In this document: positions 43,323 through 52,930 of the stretch, piece after piece
Position numbering within the stretch: the first letter of the stretch is position 1
How the letters are laid out: every line of letters starts with the position of its first letter
NCBI RefSeq assembly: GCF_003852425.1
Contig: NZ_QAJN01000014.1
Span: 62,001 to 126,000 of the forward strand
Source: Paucibacter sp. KBW04
Lineage (GTDB): Bacteria; Pseudomonadota; Gammaproteobacteria; Burkholderiales; Burkholderiaceae_C
Direction: 5' to 3'
Length of the DNA: 64,000 bases
The notes under the pieces: model-generated
The model's database searches: none
What the model saw: the letters and a program-made list of their open reading frames with translations, nothing else
What the model was told of the DNA's origin: nothing
Position numbers and translations under genes: made by a program

Positions 43323-44672
43323 TCAGGGCGACGCGAGCGCGCCCGGCATCCCGCGCTGCCGCGCCAACTCCGCACGCCAGTAAGCCCACTCACCTTGCCG
43401 ACCTATGCCGACCAGGCGCTGAGTCAGGCGGCGATAGCCCTCACAACTCTCCCCCAGCTCGGCCTGGGTTTCGCTGTCGGCGCCAATCAAGGCTTGCAGG
43501 GCCAGATAGTCAGCCCTCTGCAAGGGCATGGCCTGGGCCGCCAGGCCCGCGCGCTCGGCCAAGGCCAGGCCCTGGGCCATATCCATCAGGCTGCGGCCCT
43601 TGTCGAGCAGATTGCGCGCCACCGCCTGGCATAGCTGCTGGCGATTGCTGTCCGCCAGGGCCTGGCTGGCGCAGACGCGGTTCAGCGCCCCCATCCAGTT
43701 GCCCAGCATGGCGAAGTCCAACCCGATGATGTGCAGCTGCAAGCTGGCCTCGGCCACCAAGGCCAGCTCCTCGTTGCGCAAAACTCCGCTGGCCAGGGCC
43801 TGGCTGCGCGCCGCCGCCAGCCAGGGCTGGGCGCGGCCATACAAGGGCGTGCCGCTATCGCCCTGCAGCTGTGGCAGGCTGAGGCGGTACAAGGCCTCAA
43901 GCATCAGCGCCTGATCGTTGCTGCGAAAGGCTTCGCCCAGCAAGTAAAGCCAGGCGCTGAGGCTTTGCTCGTCCAGCTCGGTCCAACGCTTGGCGCTGAG
44001 CTTGGTGCACTGGGCGCCGGGCCAGCTCGCACAGGCCCGATAGGCCATGCCGTAGGCAGCAGCATTGCGGCTGTTCAGCACCAGCGAGGCCGCAAGATTG
44101 CTGCTGGTGTCCGCACTCAGACCCACATCCCACAAAGGCCGTTCCAGCAAGGCGGCCGCCACCGGGTCGGCCGGCTCGGCACTGCGGCGCAGCAGGAGCA
44201 ACAGCTGATCGCGCAATTGTTTGACCTCATCCTGGCGGCTCTGGTCCCAGGGCTTGGGCACATCGGCGTTCAACCAGCGGGCATCGGCATAACCCAGGCC
44301 ACACACGGCTTGGCGGCCGGGCCCGGTCTGCTCGTACAAATGCTCGTCGCGCGGCTCCAGGCCGGGCACTGCGCCAGCGGCCCTGTCCTGGTCGGGCATG
44401 AGCGTGCTTTTGTGCGGGGCCGAGGCCATCGCCTGGGCGGGCAGCCTGGGTGCGCTGGCTGCAGGCTCAGAGGCAGCCGCTGCAAGCGGCGGGGCCGAGC
44501 GCGGCAGCAAACGCACCGCCTGATGCTCGCCCGCGGAGCCCCACAGGCCTGAAACCCAGCCCAGCAGGCTCAGCAGCAACAGCAAGGCCAGCAGCAGCCA
44601 AAGTCCCCTCTGGCGCCGCCGCTGCCGCCCAAGCCAGCTTGGGAAACTGGGGAGGCGGCGCCGGCCCTTCAT
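43323..44672 (-). CDS. Single-pass membrane protein of unknown function, coupled to algR
   Basis: 449 residues from the ATG at 44672, overlapping the algR stop (ATGA). A positively charged N-terminus (RRRLPSFPSWLGRQRRRQR), one membrane helix at ~24-44, an Ala/Pro/Ser-rich linker to ~125, then a helical domain with four scattered Cys that may be periplasmic (CGLGYADARWL, YRACASWPGAQCTKL). No family recognised. Operon position after the AlgZ/AlgR pair suggests that it is an output or accessory of that system. The N-terminal 23 residues of the longer frame (to 44741) are rejected because they lie in algR. Confidence 0.8.
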   Translation of the reverse strand: MKGRRRLPSFPSWLGRQRRRQRGLWLLLALLLLLSLLGWVSGLWGSAGEHQAVRLLPRSAPPLAAAASEPAASAPRLPAQAMASAPHKSTLMPDQDRAAGAVPGLEPRDEHLYEQTGPGRQAVCGLGYADARWLNADVPKPWDQSRQDEVKQLRDQLLLLLRRSAEPADPVAAALLERPLWDVGLSADTSSNLAASLVLNSRNAAAYGMAYRACASWPGAQCTKLSAKRWTELDEQSLSAWLYLLGEAFRSNDQALMLEALYRLSLPQLQGDSGTPLYGRAQPWLAAARSQALASGVLRNEELALVAEASLQLHIIGLDFAMLGNWMGALNRVCASQALADSNRQQLCQAVARNLLDKGRSLMDMAQGLALAERAGLAAQAMPLQRADYLALQALIGADSETQAELGESCEGYRRLTQRLVGIGRQGEWAYWRAELARQRGMPGALASP

Positions 44673-45541
44673 TCCTTGCGATTGCCCTTGGCCAGGGCCT
44701 CCCGCACGGCGGCGACTTGGCGGCGCGAGACCGCCAGCCATTCATTCACGCTGGCGATGCGCACCGCCCAGCCGTCCCCGGCCTCGGCGCCTTCGGCCTC
44801 TTCCTCCTCCGAGCTGCCGCCAATCGGCGCGCCACGCAGCAGCTCGCGCACGGCGGACTTGGCCACCAAGGCATTGCGATGCACACGCAAGAACTTGCCT
44901 TGCGCGCTTGGCTTGGCGGCGAAGCGGGTTTCCAGCTCCGACAAGCTGCCGTCCATCACATAGCTTTGGGTGGCGGTGCGCAGGGTCAGGTATTTGAGGT
45001 CGGCCTTGAAGTACAGCACCTCGCTCAGCGGCACCCGCAGCAAGCGGCCGCGCACGCTGATATTGATGAATTCCTGGGTTTCCACCACCGCCTCATCCAG
45101 ATCGGCGCGCTGCGAATGCGCGGCCTCGCGCTCAGCCAGGCGCTGGGCCACCCGGCACAGGGCGGCCTGCAGGCGCTCGCGCCGCACCGGCTTGGTCAGA
45201 TAGTCCATGGCGTCCAGCTCAAAGCCTCGCAAGGCGTGCTCGGCATGCGCCGTCACAAACACCACGGCGGGCTGGGCCGGATGGGCGGCCAGGTTCTCGG
45301 CCAGCTGCAAGCCATCGGGCCCGGGCATTTGAATGTCGAGCAAGATCAGATCGCAGCCGTGCTCGCGCAGCCAGGCCTGCGCCTGGGACGCGGTGCTGGC
45401 CTCGGCCACGACCTCGGCGGCTGGGTCCTGGCAGCCCTCCAGCAGGCTGCGCAAGCGCATGCGCGCCAGGGGCTCGTCATCCACCAGCAGCGCCGTGAGT
45501 TTGGCGGGCGGCTTGAGCTTGGGATCGGGGTGAAAAGACAT
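44669..45541 (-). CDS. algR: LytTR-type response regulator, AlgR-like
   Basis: 290 residues from the ATG at 45541, 6 nt after the kinase stop. Receiver domain with acidic pocket DDE (21-23) and phosphoacceptor Asp69 (LILLDIQMPGPDG), DNA-binding LytTR domain from ~165 (INISVRGRLLRVPLSEVLYFKAD, FLRVHRNALVAKSAV). An acidic insert SSEEEEAEGAEAGDG splits the LytTR domain near its end. In Pseudomonas algZ-algR lies between argH and hemC, controlling alginate, type IV pili and virulence genes. Here the argH side is kept. The name is by synteny and fold. Confidence 0.87.
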   Translation of the reverse strand: MSFHPDPKLKPPAKLTALLVDDEPLARMRLRSLLEGCQDPAAEVVAEASTASQAQAWLREHGCDLILLDIQMPGPDGLQLAENLAAHPAQPAVVFVTAHAEHALRGFELDAMDYLTKPVRRERLQAALCRVAQRLAEREAAHSQRADLDEAVVETQEFINISVRGRLLRVPLSEVLYFKADLKYLTLRTATQSYVMDGSLSELETRFAAKPSAQGKFLRVHRNALVAKSAVRELLRGAPIGGSSEEEEAEGAEAGDGWAVRIASVNEWLAVSRRQVAAVREALAKGNRKE

Positions 45542-45547
45542 GGTCAA

Positions 45548-46675
45548 TTAGAACGGCAGAACGATGCGAACGATGAAGCGGCCGGGCTCGGCATTGAGCT
45601 CAAAACGAGCGGACACATCATGCATCAAACGCAGGCGCTGGCGCACATTGCGCAAGGCCAGGCCATGGCCCGAGGTGCGCGCCGGCAGGCCCACGCTATT
45701 GCTGACGCGGATCTCCACCTCGCTGCCACGGCGCCGGGTCAGCACCTCGATATCGCCGCCCGCGTCATTGGGCTCGACGCCGTGGCGCACCGCGTTCTCC
45801 ACCAGAGGCTGCAGAATCAGCGGCGGCACCCTGGCTTCAGCCGCCTGCGGGTCCAGCTGCCAGCGTATGCGCAGGCGCTCGCCAAAGCGGGTCTGCTCGA
45901 TATGCAGGTAACGGCGAGCCAGCTCAATCTCCTCGGCCAGGCTGACCGAGGTGCTTGCGTCGGCCAGGGCCACGCGAAAGAGTTCGCTCAAGTCCTCCAG
46001 CAAGTTCTCGGCCTTGGCCGGCTCGTAACGCACCAGGGCGATGGCGCTATTGAGGGTGTTGAACAAAAAATGCGGCCGGATGCGTGACTGCAACTCCACC
46101 AGCTGAGCCTGGGCGGCCGCTGGGCGCTGGGCCCGCTCGCGCAGCTTCAGCCAGGTCAGCAGCAAGGCGGCCAGGGTGGCGCCGGCCAGACCCACGCTGA
46201 GCAGGCGAAACCAGCCACTGGGGTCGATGGAGGCGATGTTCAGCAACTCCCAACCCAGCAAGGCGCAGACGGCACCCAGGCCGCTCAGCAAGACCCACTG
46301 CAAGGGCTCGGCCAGGCGCGCCAGCGCGCGGCGCGCCCCACACACCAGCAAGAGCCAGAGCAAGACGCCCGACATGGTGACCACGGTGGCGCTGGCCATC
46401 CAGGCCGCCCACTGCGACACATCGCGCGCGGCCAGGGCCAGGCCCAAGGCCAGCAGGCCCTGCACCCCCAGCACGGCGCGCAAGACCAAGCCCACATGGC
46501 AGACGTCAAACACCCGCTCCGGGTCGAACAGGGGCAGCACCGAGGATTCCGGCGCGGGCAAAGGCTGCTGGGTGGCAGCAAAACCCAGAATGCTGGTGAG
46601 GCTGGTGCTGTCGGGCCAGACGCTCATGCCCTCGTCTTGCTTGTGTGCCGCTGGTTTGGATTCTTTTTTGCTCAT
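45548..46675 (-). CDS. algZ: LytS/YehU-type histidine kinase, AlgZ (FimS)-like
   Basis: 375 residues from the ATG at 46675; an inner ATG at 46627 is also possible, as neither has a strong ribosome-binding site. Four membrane helices (about 63-82, 90-112, 126-142, 156-175), then the His_kinase domain (PF06580) with RPHFLFNTLN holding His202, and the ATPase region PLILQPLVENAVRHGVEP, GHGLALRNVRQRLRL. It lacks a large sensory domain. Divergent from argH, as in Pseudomonas fimS-algR. Confidence 0.88.
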   Translation of the reverse strand: MSKKESKPAAHKQDEGMSVWPDSTSLTSILGFAATQQPLPAPESSVLPLFDPERVFDVCHVGLVLRAVLGVQGLLALGLALAARDVSQWAAWMASATVVTMSGVLLWLLLVCGARRALARLAEPLQWVLLSGLGAVCALLGWELLNIASIDPSGWFRLLSVGLAGATLAALLLTWLKLRERAQRPAAAQAQLVELQSRIRPHFLFNTLNSAIALVRYEPAKAENLLEDLSELFRVALADASTSVSLAEEIELARRYLHIEQTRFGERLRIRWQLDPQAAEARVPPLILQPLVENAVRHGVEPNDAGGDIEVLTRRRGSEVEIRVSNSVGLPARTSGHGLALRNVRQRLRLMHDVSARFELNAEPGRFIVRIVLPF

Positions 46676-46840
46676 CAAGAAGAGACTGCCGCAGTTTGGA
46701 AAGACATGGGGCGGAGAAGAAAGATGGAGAAGCCGGTAGATAGAATCGCCCAGGCTCTGCACAGATCGATCGATTGTTTGCTGATCTGATTGTGCTTCAG
46801 CCCCAGCCCGCCTCCCTTACCGTCCCCTTCCCACGCCACC

Positions 46841-48265
<1,425 letters not shown>

Positions 48266-48286
48266 CGCAGCAGAGCCAAATCGCCC

Positions 48287-49906
48287 ATGTTCAAAGCACG
48301 CTTGGGCGTTTGGTTAGGTGTTTTGGTGGCCCTGGTGGCCACCCAGTTCGCCGTGGTGGTCTGGCTGGTCAATCAGTCGGAGCTGGAGCGCTCGCGCAGC
48401 CTGCGCGCCAAGGACGCCCTGGTGCAGTACATCGACCTGGCCGCCAACAAGCAGCGGCTCAAGGTCTGGTTTGCCCAGTACCTGCTGACCGACGAGGCCC
48501 CCGTGCCCCTGCGCGACGGCTATCTGCAGCGCATGCAGGGCAGCTTGAGCGAGCTCGAACGCCTGCACGCCGAAGAAGCCGCCGACCCCAGCGACGGCGC
48601 GATTGAAAAAGTCTCGCGCGAAACCCTGGACGCCTTGCGCACCAACTTCCAGGCCCTGCAAGCGCAGATCCTGCAGGCGCAACCCCACATCCCTCACCCC
48701 AACCCCAGCACCGAGCGCGCGGCGGTCTGGGCCGAAATGCTGGGCGTTTTCGACATCTCCCAGGGCCAGGACATGCGCACCCTGATTGCCGAGGCCATCC
48801 GCCTGCAAGAAGCGCACAGCCGCGCCACCGAGGCCGCCGCCAAGATCGCGCTGGAGCGCTCGCGCAGCCTGGCCATCTTCAGCATCTTGTCCACCATCCT
48901 GCTGTCCATCGGCTTTGTCGCTTACTTCGCCTGGGACATCCGCCGCCGTATGGCGCCCCTGCTGGACGGCACCCTGGCCCTGCAGGCCGGCCGCATGGAT
49001 CACCGCATCGCCACAGCGGCGCACGGCCGCGACGAATTCGACCGCCTGAGCCAGAGCTTCAACCGCATGGCCGAGGAGATCCAGCTGCACCGTGCCAACG
49101 AGGCCAGCCAGCGCCAGCGCCTGGAAGACGCCGTGGCCCAGCGCACCCAAGCCCTGCACGAGGCCAATGAGCAGCTGCGAGAGATCGACCACTCGCGCCG
49201 CCAGTTCTTTGCCAATATCAGCCACGAGCTGCGCACGCCCACCACCGCCATCCTGGGTGAATCTGAAATCACCCTGCGCCGCAGCGGCCACCCCGAGGCC
49301 TTTTACCGCGAGACCCTGGAGCGGGTGGCGGCCATCGCCCGCCAGCTGGGCGCCCGCATCGCCGAGCTGATGGCCGTGGCGCGCCAGAGCGAGGACAACA
49401 AGGCCATCGAAGTGGATGCCGAGCTTGTGGACCTGCCTGCACTGCTCCAGCAAGCGCTAGACCAGCAAAGCGCCGCTGCCGCCCAACAAGGCCATGAGCT
49501 CAGCCTGGCCCTGCCCTTGCCCGCCGATGTGAAGCTGCGCGGCAGCGCCGCCAAGCTCGGCCAGGCCCTGACGATCTTGATCGACAACGCCATCCGCTAC
49601 ACACCCGCCCAAGGGCAGATCCGCGTGGGCGCCCAGCGCTGTGGCGAAGACGCTCAGCAGCAGCTGCTACACATCTGGGTGGAAGACAGCGGCATCGGCA
49701 TGCGGCCGCAAGACTTGCTGCGCGCTACCGAGCGTTACTGGCGTTCCGACGAGGCCCGCAAGCTGCGCCCCGACGGCATGGGCCTGGGCCTGCCGATCGC
49801 CGAAGGCATTGCCGAGTCGCATGGCGGCCAGCTGCTGATCAGCAGCCGCCCCGAGGGCGGATGCCGGGTGGTGCTGAGCCTGCCTCAGGCTCAAGATGAT
49901 GCTTGA
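48287..49906 (+). CDS. Membrane sensor histidine kinase with HAMP domain
   Basis: 539 residues. Membrane helices at ~6-29 and ~196-216 enclose a helical periplasmic domain of ~165 residues (four-helix-bundle type). HAMP follows at ~220-270, then HisKA with His313 (FFANISHELRTPTTAILGE) and HATPase with N-box IDNAIRYTP and G-boxes SGIGM, GMGLGLPI. 21 nt after argH; the OmpR-type partner starts 39 nt downstream. The signal is unknown. Confidence 0.94.
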   Translation: MFKARLGVWLGVLVALVATQFAVVVWLVNQSELERSRSLRAKDALVQYIDLAANKQRLKVWFAQYLLTDEAPVPLRDGYLQRMQGSLSELERLHAEEAADPSDGAIEKVSRETLDALRTNFQALQAQILQAQPHIPHPNPSTERAAVWAEMLGVFDISQGQDMRTLIAEAIRLQEAHSRATEAAAKIALERSRSLAIFSILSTILLSIGFVAYFAWDIRRRMAPLLDGTLALQAGRMDHRIATAAHGRDEFDRLSQSFNRMAEEIQLHRANEASQRQRLEDAVAQRTQALHEANEQLREIDHSRRQFFANISHELRTPTTAILGESEITLRRSGHPEAFYRETLERVAAIARQLGARIAELMAVARQSEDNKAIEVDAELVDLPALLQQALDQQSAAAAQQGHELSLALPLPADVKLRGSAAKLGQALTILIDNAIRYTPAQGQIRVGAQRCGEDAQQQLLHIWVEDSGIGMRPQDLLRATERYWRSDEARKLRPDGMGLGLPIAEGIAESHGGQLLISSRPEGGCRVVLSLPQAQDDA

Positions 49907-49945
49907 TCCCACTGAAGTCACAAAGCGCGCCGGAGTCCTCTTGCC

Positions 49946-50653
49946 ATGCCCCATCTGCTTGTTGTTGAAGACGACCGCCGCGTCTCAGACTTTCTGAACC
50001 GCGGCCTGCGTGCCGAGGGCTATCAGGTCACGGTGGTGGAGCGCGGGGACCTGGTGCAAAAGTCGGTCGAGCAGACCGAGCCCGATCTGATCCTGCTGGA
50101 CGTGATGCTGCCCGGCATCAGCGGCGTCGAAGCCTGCCAGCGCCTGCGCGCAGCCCGCTGCCGCAAGCCGGTGCTGATGCTGACTGCCATGGACGCGCTC
50201 GAAGACAAAGTCGCCGGCCTGCGCTGCGGCGCCGACGACTATCTGACCAAACCCTTTGCCTTTGAAGAACTGCTGGCCCGCATCGAAGCCCTGCTGCGCC
50301 GCGCCGAACAACACTCGGACGACGAGGCCGCAACCGCAGCCAAGCAACGCCAGCTCAGCCTGGCCGACCTGGTGCTGGATCTGGAACGCATGCAGGTACG
50401 CCGCGGCGATCAGCTCGTGGCCATGACGGCCCGCGAGCTGGCCCTGCTAGAACTGCTGATGCGCCACCCCGGCCGCGTCTTCAGCCGCGAACGCATCCTC
50501 AACACCGTCTGGGGTTATAGCGAGGACCCGCTGACCAATGTGGTGGACGTCTACATCCGTCGGCTGCGGGCGAAGCTGGATGAGGGGCGTGAGTTGGCGC
50601 TGATTCAGACGGTTAGGGGCTTGGGGTACAAGATGGACAATGGGGTAGCGTGA
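49946..50653 (+). CDS. OmpR-family response regulator
   Basis: 235 residues. Receiver with VVEDD (7-10) and Asp52 (LILLDVMLPGISG), DYLTKPF lysine, winged-helix DNA-binding domain at ~135-230 (MTARELALLELLMRHPGRVFSRERILNTVWGY, TNVVDVYIRRLRAKLD). Partner of the preceding kinase. As an OmpR-family protein it would bind tandem half-sites ~11 bp apart, the spacing seen in the repeat array at 52751-52805. Confidence 0.95.
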   Translation: MPHLLVVEDDRRVSDFLNRGLRAEGYQVTVVERGDLVQKSVEQTEPDLILLDVMLPGISGVEACQRLRAARCRKPVLMLTAMDALEDKVAGLRCGADDYLTKPFAFEELLARIEALLRRAEQHSDDEAATAAKQRQLSLADLVLDLERMQVRRGDQLVAMTARELALLELLMRHPGRVFSRERILNTVWGYSEDPLTNVVDVYIRRLRAKLDEGRELALIQTVRGLGYKMDNGVA

Positions 50654-50773
50654 CGAAGTTCAGAGCCTACGCTTAGAGACCAGCTGACTGCTTTGCGTGA
50701 CATGGCTTGGCCGCGATCAGTCCGGGAAGCCCGTCAATTCACTCCATCAAATCACTTCGCATAACGCCTAGTC

Positions 50774-51178
50774 GTGTACGTCCTGAAGTTACTTGTTGTG
50801 ATCCTTTGCTACGCCATGTCCGGCACGGGCATGCTGCTCATGTTCTTCGGAGGCATATCGGCCGTGAGCTTTGCAGGGGGGCAATCCCTACTTCTGTTCT
50901 GGCCAGCAGCGTTGATCGCCCACATTTATCTTTCATTGGCTTGGATCGAATCCCGCACCCTTGGCCGACGAGCAGCTTGCACCGCAGGAGCCCTGGGAAT
51001 TGCTGGCTTGCTAGCGTTTCCTGTGCTGCTTCAAATATCGGGGAAAGAGACGCTCACTCCTTGGCAGTTCCTCAAATTTGCCGCGCTTGAGTTGCTAGCC
51101 GTGTTGCCAGCAATGCTTCTGGCGCTCTACCTTAGCTGGTATCACTCACGACGAAAGTCTGGGCAGGCCACTCACTAG
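50774..51178 (+). CDS. Small integral membrane protein of unknown function
   Basis: 134 residues with a GTG start (50774) and no clear ribosome-binding site. Four hydrophobic segments at about 5-27, 36-56, 68-88 and 102-121, with a basic C-terminus (WYHSRRKSGQ). No family recognised. Codon use and base composition are less GC-rich than neighbouring housekeeping genes, as in the whole 50.7-52 kb stretch, so it may be acquired. Confidence 0.6.
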   Translation: MYVLKLLVVILCYAMSGTGMLLMFFGGISAVSFAGGQSLLLFWPAALIAHIYLSLAWIESRTLGRRAACTAGALGIAGLLAFPVLLQISGKETLTPWQFLKFAALELLAVLPAMLLALYLSWYHSRRKSGQATH

Positions 51179-51267
51179 AAAGTACTCTTGGTCTGCCTCG
51201 TTTGGTTCTTGCGCCCCAAGTGGGCCGGCCAAGGCAGATGAGAAGTTGATGGCCAAGCCAGAATTTA

Positions 51268-51279
51268 TGTAGCTACAAT
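51268..51279 (+). promoter_or_regulatory. brnTA -10 element overlapped by a palindrome
   Basis: TGTAGCTACA (51268-51277) is a perfect 10-bp palindrome and shares bases with TACAAT (51274-51279), a good -10 hexamer. The brnT ATG is at 51285, 5 nt beyond the hexamer, without a ribosome-binding site. This suggests a leaderless transcript and an operator for BrnA or BrnTA autorepression. Confidence 0.5.
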
Positions 51280-51284
51280 TAACC

Positions 51285-51560
51285 ATGCAGATCGAGTTCG
51301 ACCCGGTCAAAGATGCCTCGAATCAAGAGAAGCACGGCCTGTCACTGGCGCTGGCAGCGGCACTCGACTGGGATGCGGCGCTGGTCTGGGTTGATGAACG
51401 GTATGACTACGGCGAACTACGAATGATCGCTTTGGCTCCTGAGACCGGCATCCTGTACTACGTGGCCTTTGTGGATCGATTTGAAACCCGCCGAATCATC
51501 AGCTTACGCAAAGCCAATCGACGCGAGGTGAAGCACTATGTCCAAAGTTTTGAGAACTAA
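51285..51560 (+). CDS. brnT: BrnT-family ribonuclease toxin
   Basis: 91 residues. Matches BrnT (PF04365): N-terminal FDPVKDASNQEKHGLSLALAAALDWD, then DYGELRMIALAPETGILYYVAFVDR and the C-terminal RRIISLRKANRREVKHY, with the catalytic basic residues of the RelE-like fold. BrnT cleaves RNA and is neutralised by BrnA. Its last 23 nt overlap the brnA start. Confidence 0.93.
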   Translation: MQIEFDPVKDASNQEKHGLSLALAAALDWDAALVWVDERYDYGELRMIALAPETGILYYVAFVDRFETRRIISLRKANRREVKHYVQSFEN

Positions 51561-51843
51561 ACCGCCCAAGGTGCTGATGCCCACCATGGCCGAAGACAAG
51601 GCCATCACGGCTGCCGCAAAAGCTGATCCAGATGCGCAGCCGCTGACGCCCAAGCAGTTGCAGGCCATGGTGCCGCTCAAGGCCTTGCGGGGTCGGCCCA
51701 AGTCTGAAAACAAGAAGTTGCTGGTGTCGATTCGCTACAGCCCCGAGGTCGTGTCCTACTTCAAGGCAACCGGTGAGGGCTGGCAGTCGCGCATGGACGG
51801 CGTTTTGCAGCAGTACGTCGCCCGTCAATCGCGCAGAGCGTGA
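51538..51843 (+). CDS. brnA: BrnA-family antitoxin
   Basis: 101 residues. BrnA-type antitoxin (PF14384): disordered Lys/Pro-rich N-terminus, then RGRPKSENKKLLVSIRYSPEVVSYFKATGEGWQSRMDGVLQQYV, a ribbon-helix-helix DNA-binding domain that also covers BrnT. It represses its own promoter in Brucella. Followed by a strong terminator. Confidence 0.92.
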   Translation: MSKVLRTKPPKVLMPTMAEDKAITAAAKADPDAQPLTPKQLQAMVPLKALRGRPKSENKKLLVSIRYSPEVVSYFKATGEGWQSRMDGVLQQYVARQSRRA

Positions 51844-51901
51844 TGCTCAGAGGAACGGCCGACGCCCTGGCCGAGCCCCTCAGTTGCACTGTCAAAACGA
51901 C

Positions 51902-51953
51902 AACAGGCCCGCTCAAAGTCCAAAGACTTCCAACGGGCCTGTTTCTTTTTTCT
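51902..51953 (+). terminator. Terminator of brnTA
   Basis: AACAGGCCCG (51902-51911) and CGGGCCTGTT (51934-51943), a perfect 10-bp stem with a 22-nt loop, followed by TCTTTTTTCTTC. 58 nt after the brnA stop. Confidence 0.85.
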
Positions 51954-51959
51954 TCAAGC

Positions 51960-51983
51960 CAGTGACCGGCCTTCCGGTCACTG
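51960..51983. terminator. Hairpin between brnA and the convergent exported-protein gene
   Basis: CAGTGACCGG-cctt-CCGGTCACTG, a perfect 10-bp stem 22 nt beyond the stop of the leftward gene. On the minus strand it is followed by GGCTTGAAGAAAAAAG rather than U's, so it is a weak terminator at best. Confidence 0.5.
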
Positions 51984-52005
51984 CGAAGCCAAATCGGCGT
52001 TCGGC

Positions 52006-52584
52006 TTAGTTCACCGAGTAAGGCAGCGAGGAGTGATGCACCACGATGCGCACGGCACCGGTGTCGTCCTTCTTGAAGGTCCAGGTCTTGTCGACGGTGG
52101 TGACCTTGCCGTTCTTGTCGGTCATGCTGACCTTGCCCATGGTGTTGGCCACATCGCCGTTGATGTGCACGGCGGCGTTGGCCACTTCGACCTTCTTCCA
52201 GCCCTTCAGTGCGAAGCCGCTGTCCTTGGGGAAGTTGGCATCGCCACCGACGAAGTAGGACAAGGCGCCATCCTTGGTGGTGCGGAAGGTTTGCGGGGCC
52301 ACGGTCAGGGTGGGCTTGAACAGCACGGGGCCCAAGTTGTAGCCGTAGGCCGCGTCCAGCACGGCGCTGGCGGTGGCCTTGGCCTTGGCGTGGCCGCCGG
52401 CAGCATAGTCATCGCTGATCTGGACCAGGGCCGTGCCCCAAGCCGCTTGGGCGGCCTCAACTTCGGCCAGGCTGATATTGCTGTTGTAAACGCGGGCTTC
52501 GCCGGTCTGGGCCAGGGCGCTGCCAGAGGCGAGCACGGCCAGGGAAGCAGCCAGGGTCAGGAAGCCAGAAGAGAACTTAGACAT
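52006..52584 (-). CDS. Exported SnoaL/NTF2-like protein of unknown function
   Basis: 192 residues from the ATG at 52584. Signal peptide 1-27 (LTLAASLAVLASGSALA, cut before QTG). The mature part has a helix-rich start (AEVEAAQAAWGTALVQISDDYAAGGHAKAKATASAVLDAAYGY) and a run of beta strands ending VDKTWTFKKDDTGAVRIVVHHSSLPY, the pattern of NTF2/SnoaL-like cone folds found in small periplasmic proteins sometimes mislabelled phosphoribosyl-AMP cyclohydrolase. No catalytic residue can be named. An in-frame open extension to 52779 runs across the phased repeats and is not used. Confidence 0.72.
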   Translation of the reverse strand: MSKFSSGFLTLAASLAVLASGSALAQTGEARVYNSNISLAEVEAAQAAWGTALVQISDDYAAGGHAKAKATASAVLDAAYGYNLGPVLFKPTLTVAPQTFRTTKDGALSYFVGGDANFPKDSGFALKGWKKVEVANAAVHINGDVANTMGKVSMTDKNGKVTTVDKTWTFKKDDTGAVRIVVHHSSLPYSVN

Positions 52585-52930
52585 GGAATTGGCCTTTGCG
52601 CACAGGGCGATTGGGGTTGGACTGAGATTCGAGAGAGACAGAAAGACGCTGGTTTTGTCAGGGTTTGGCGGCTTGGCTTGCTTTGCTTTCGCTGGCTTGC
52701 CGACCTCGCTCTGCACAGGCTCTATTGCACCCGGCTGGCCTGATCCCTCCATGAACGGCAAATGAACGGCGGCGTTCAAACAGATGAACGCCAGATGAAT
52801 TTGTGCGATCTGCGAGTTTTTCTCGGCCCGGCACGGATGAATCCTGCGTCGACAAGGCGGGGCTCAGTTCCTAGACTGCGCGTCCCCTGCCCTGGCACCC
52901 ATAAAAAGAAATCTGAGGAGCTGAAGACCC
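52585..52930. other. Divergent intergenic region with 11-bp-phased repeat array (52751-52805)
   Basis: 346 bases between two divergent genes with no gene of its own. Five 11-bp units start at 52751, 52762, 52773, 52784 and 52795. Units 1, 2 and 4 begin ATGAACG, unit 5 ATGAATT, and unit 3 carries the reverse-complement CGTTCA. GGCGTTCA-N6-TGAACGCC (52771-52792) is a perfect 8-bp inverted repeat inside it. One-helical-turn spacing fits tandem binding of an OmpR/PhoB-type regulator. Nothing else was recognised. Confidence 0.65.

Noticed and set aside
51960-51983. The 10-bp hairpin as an insertion-sequence end
   Set aside because: No matching partner repeat or transposase is near, and it sits between two convergent genes where a terminator is expected.
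52751-52805. The phased repeats as a CRISPR array
   Set aside because: Units are 11 bp, contiguous, without spacers, and no cas gene is present.
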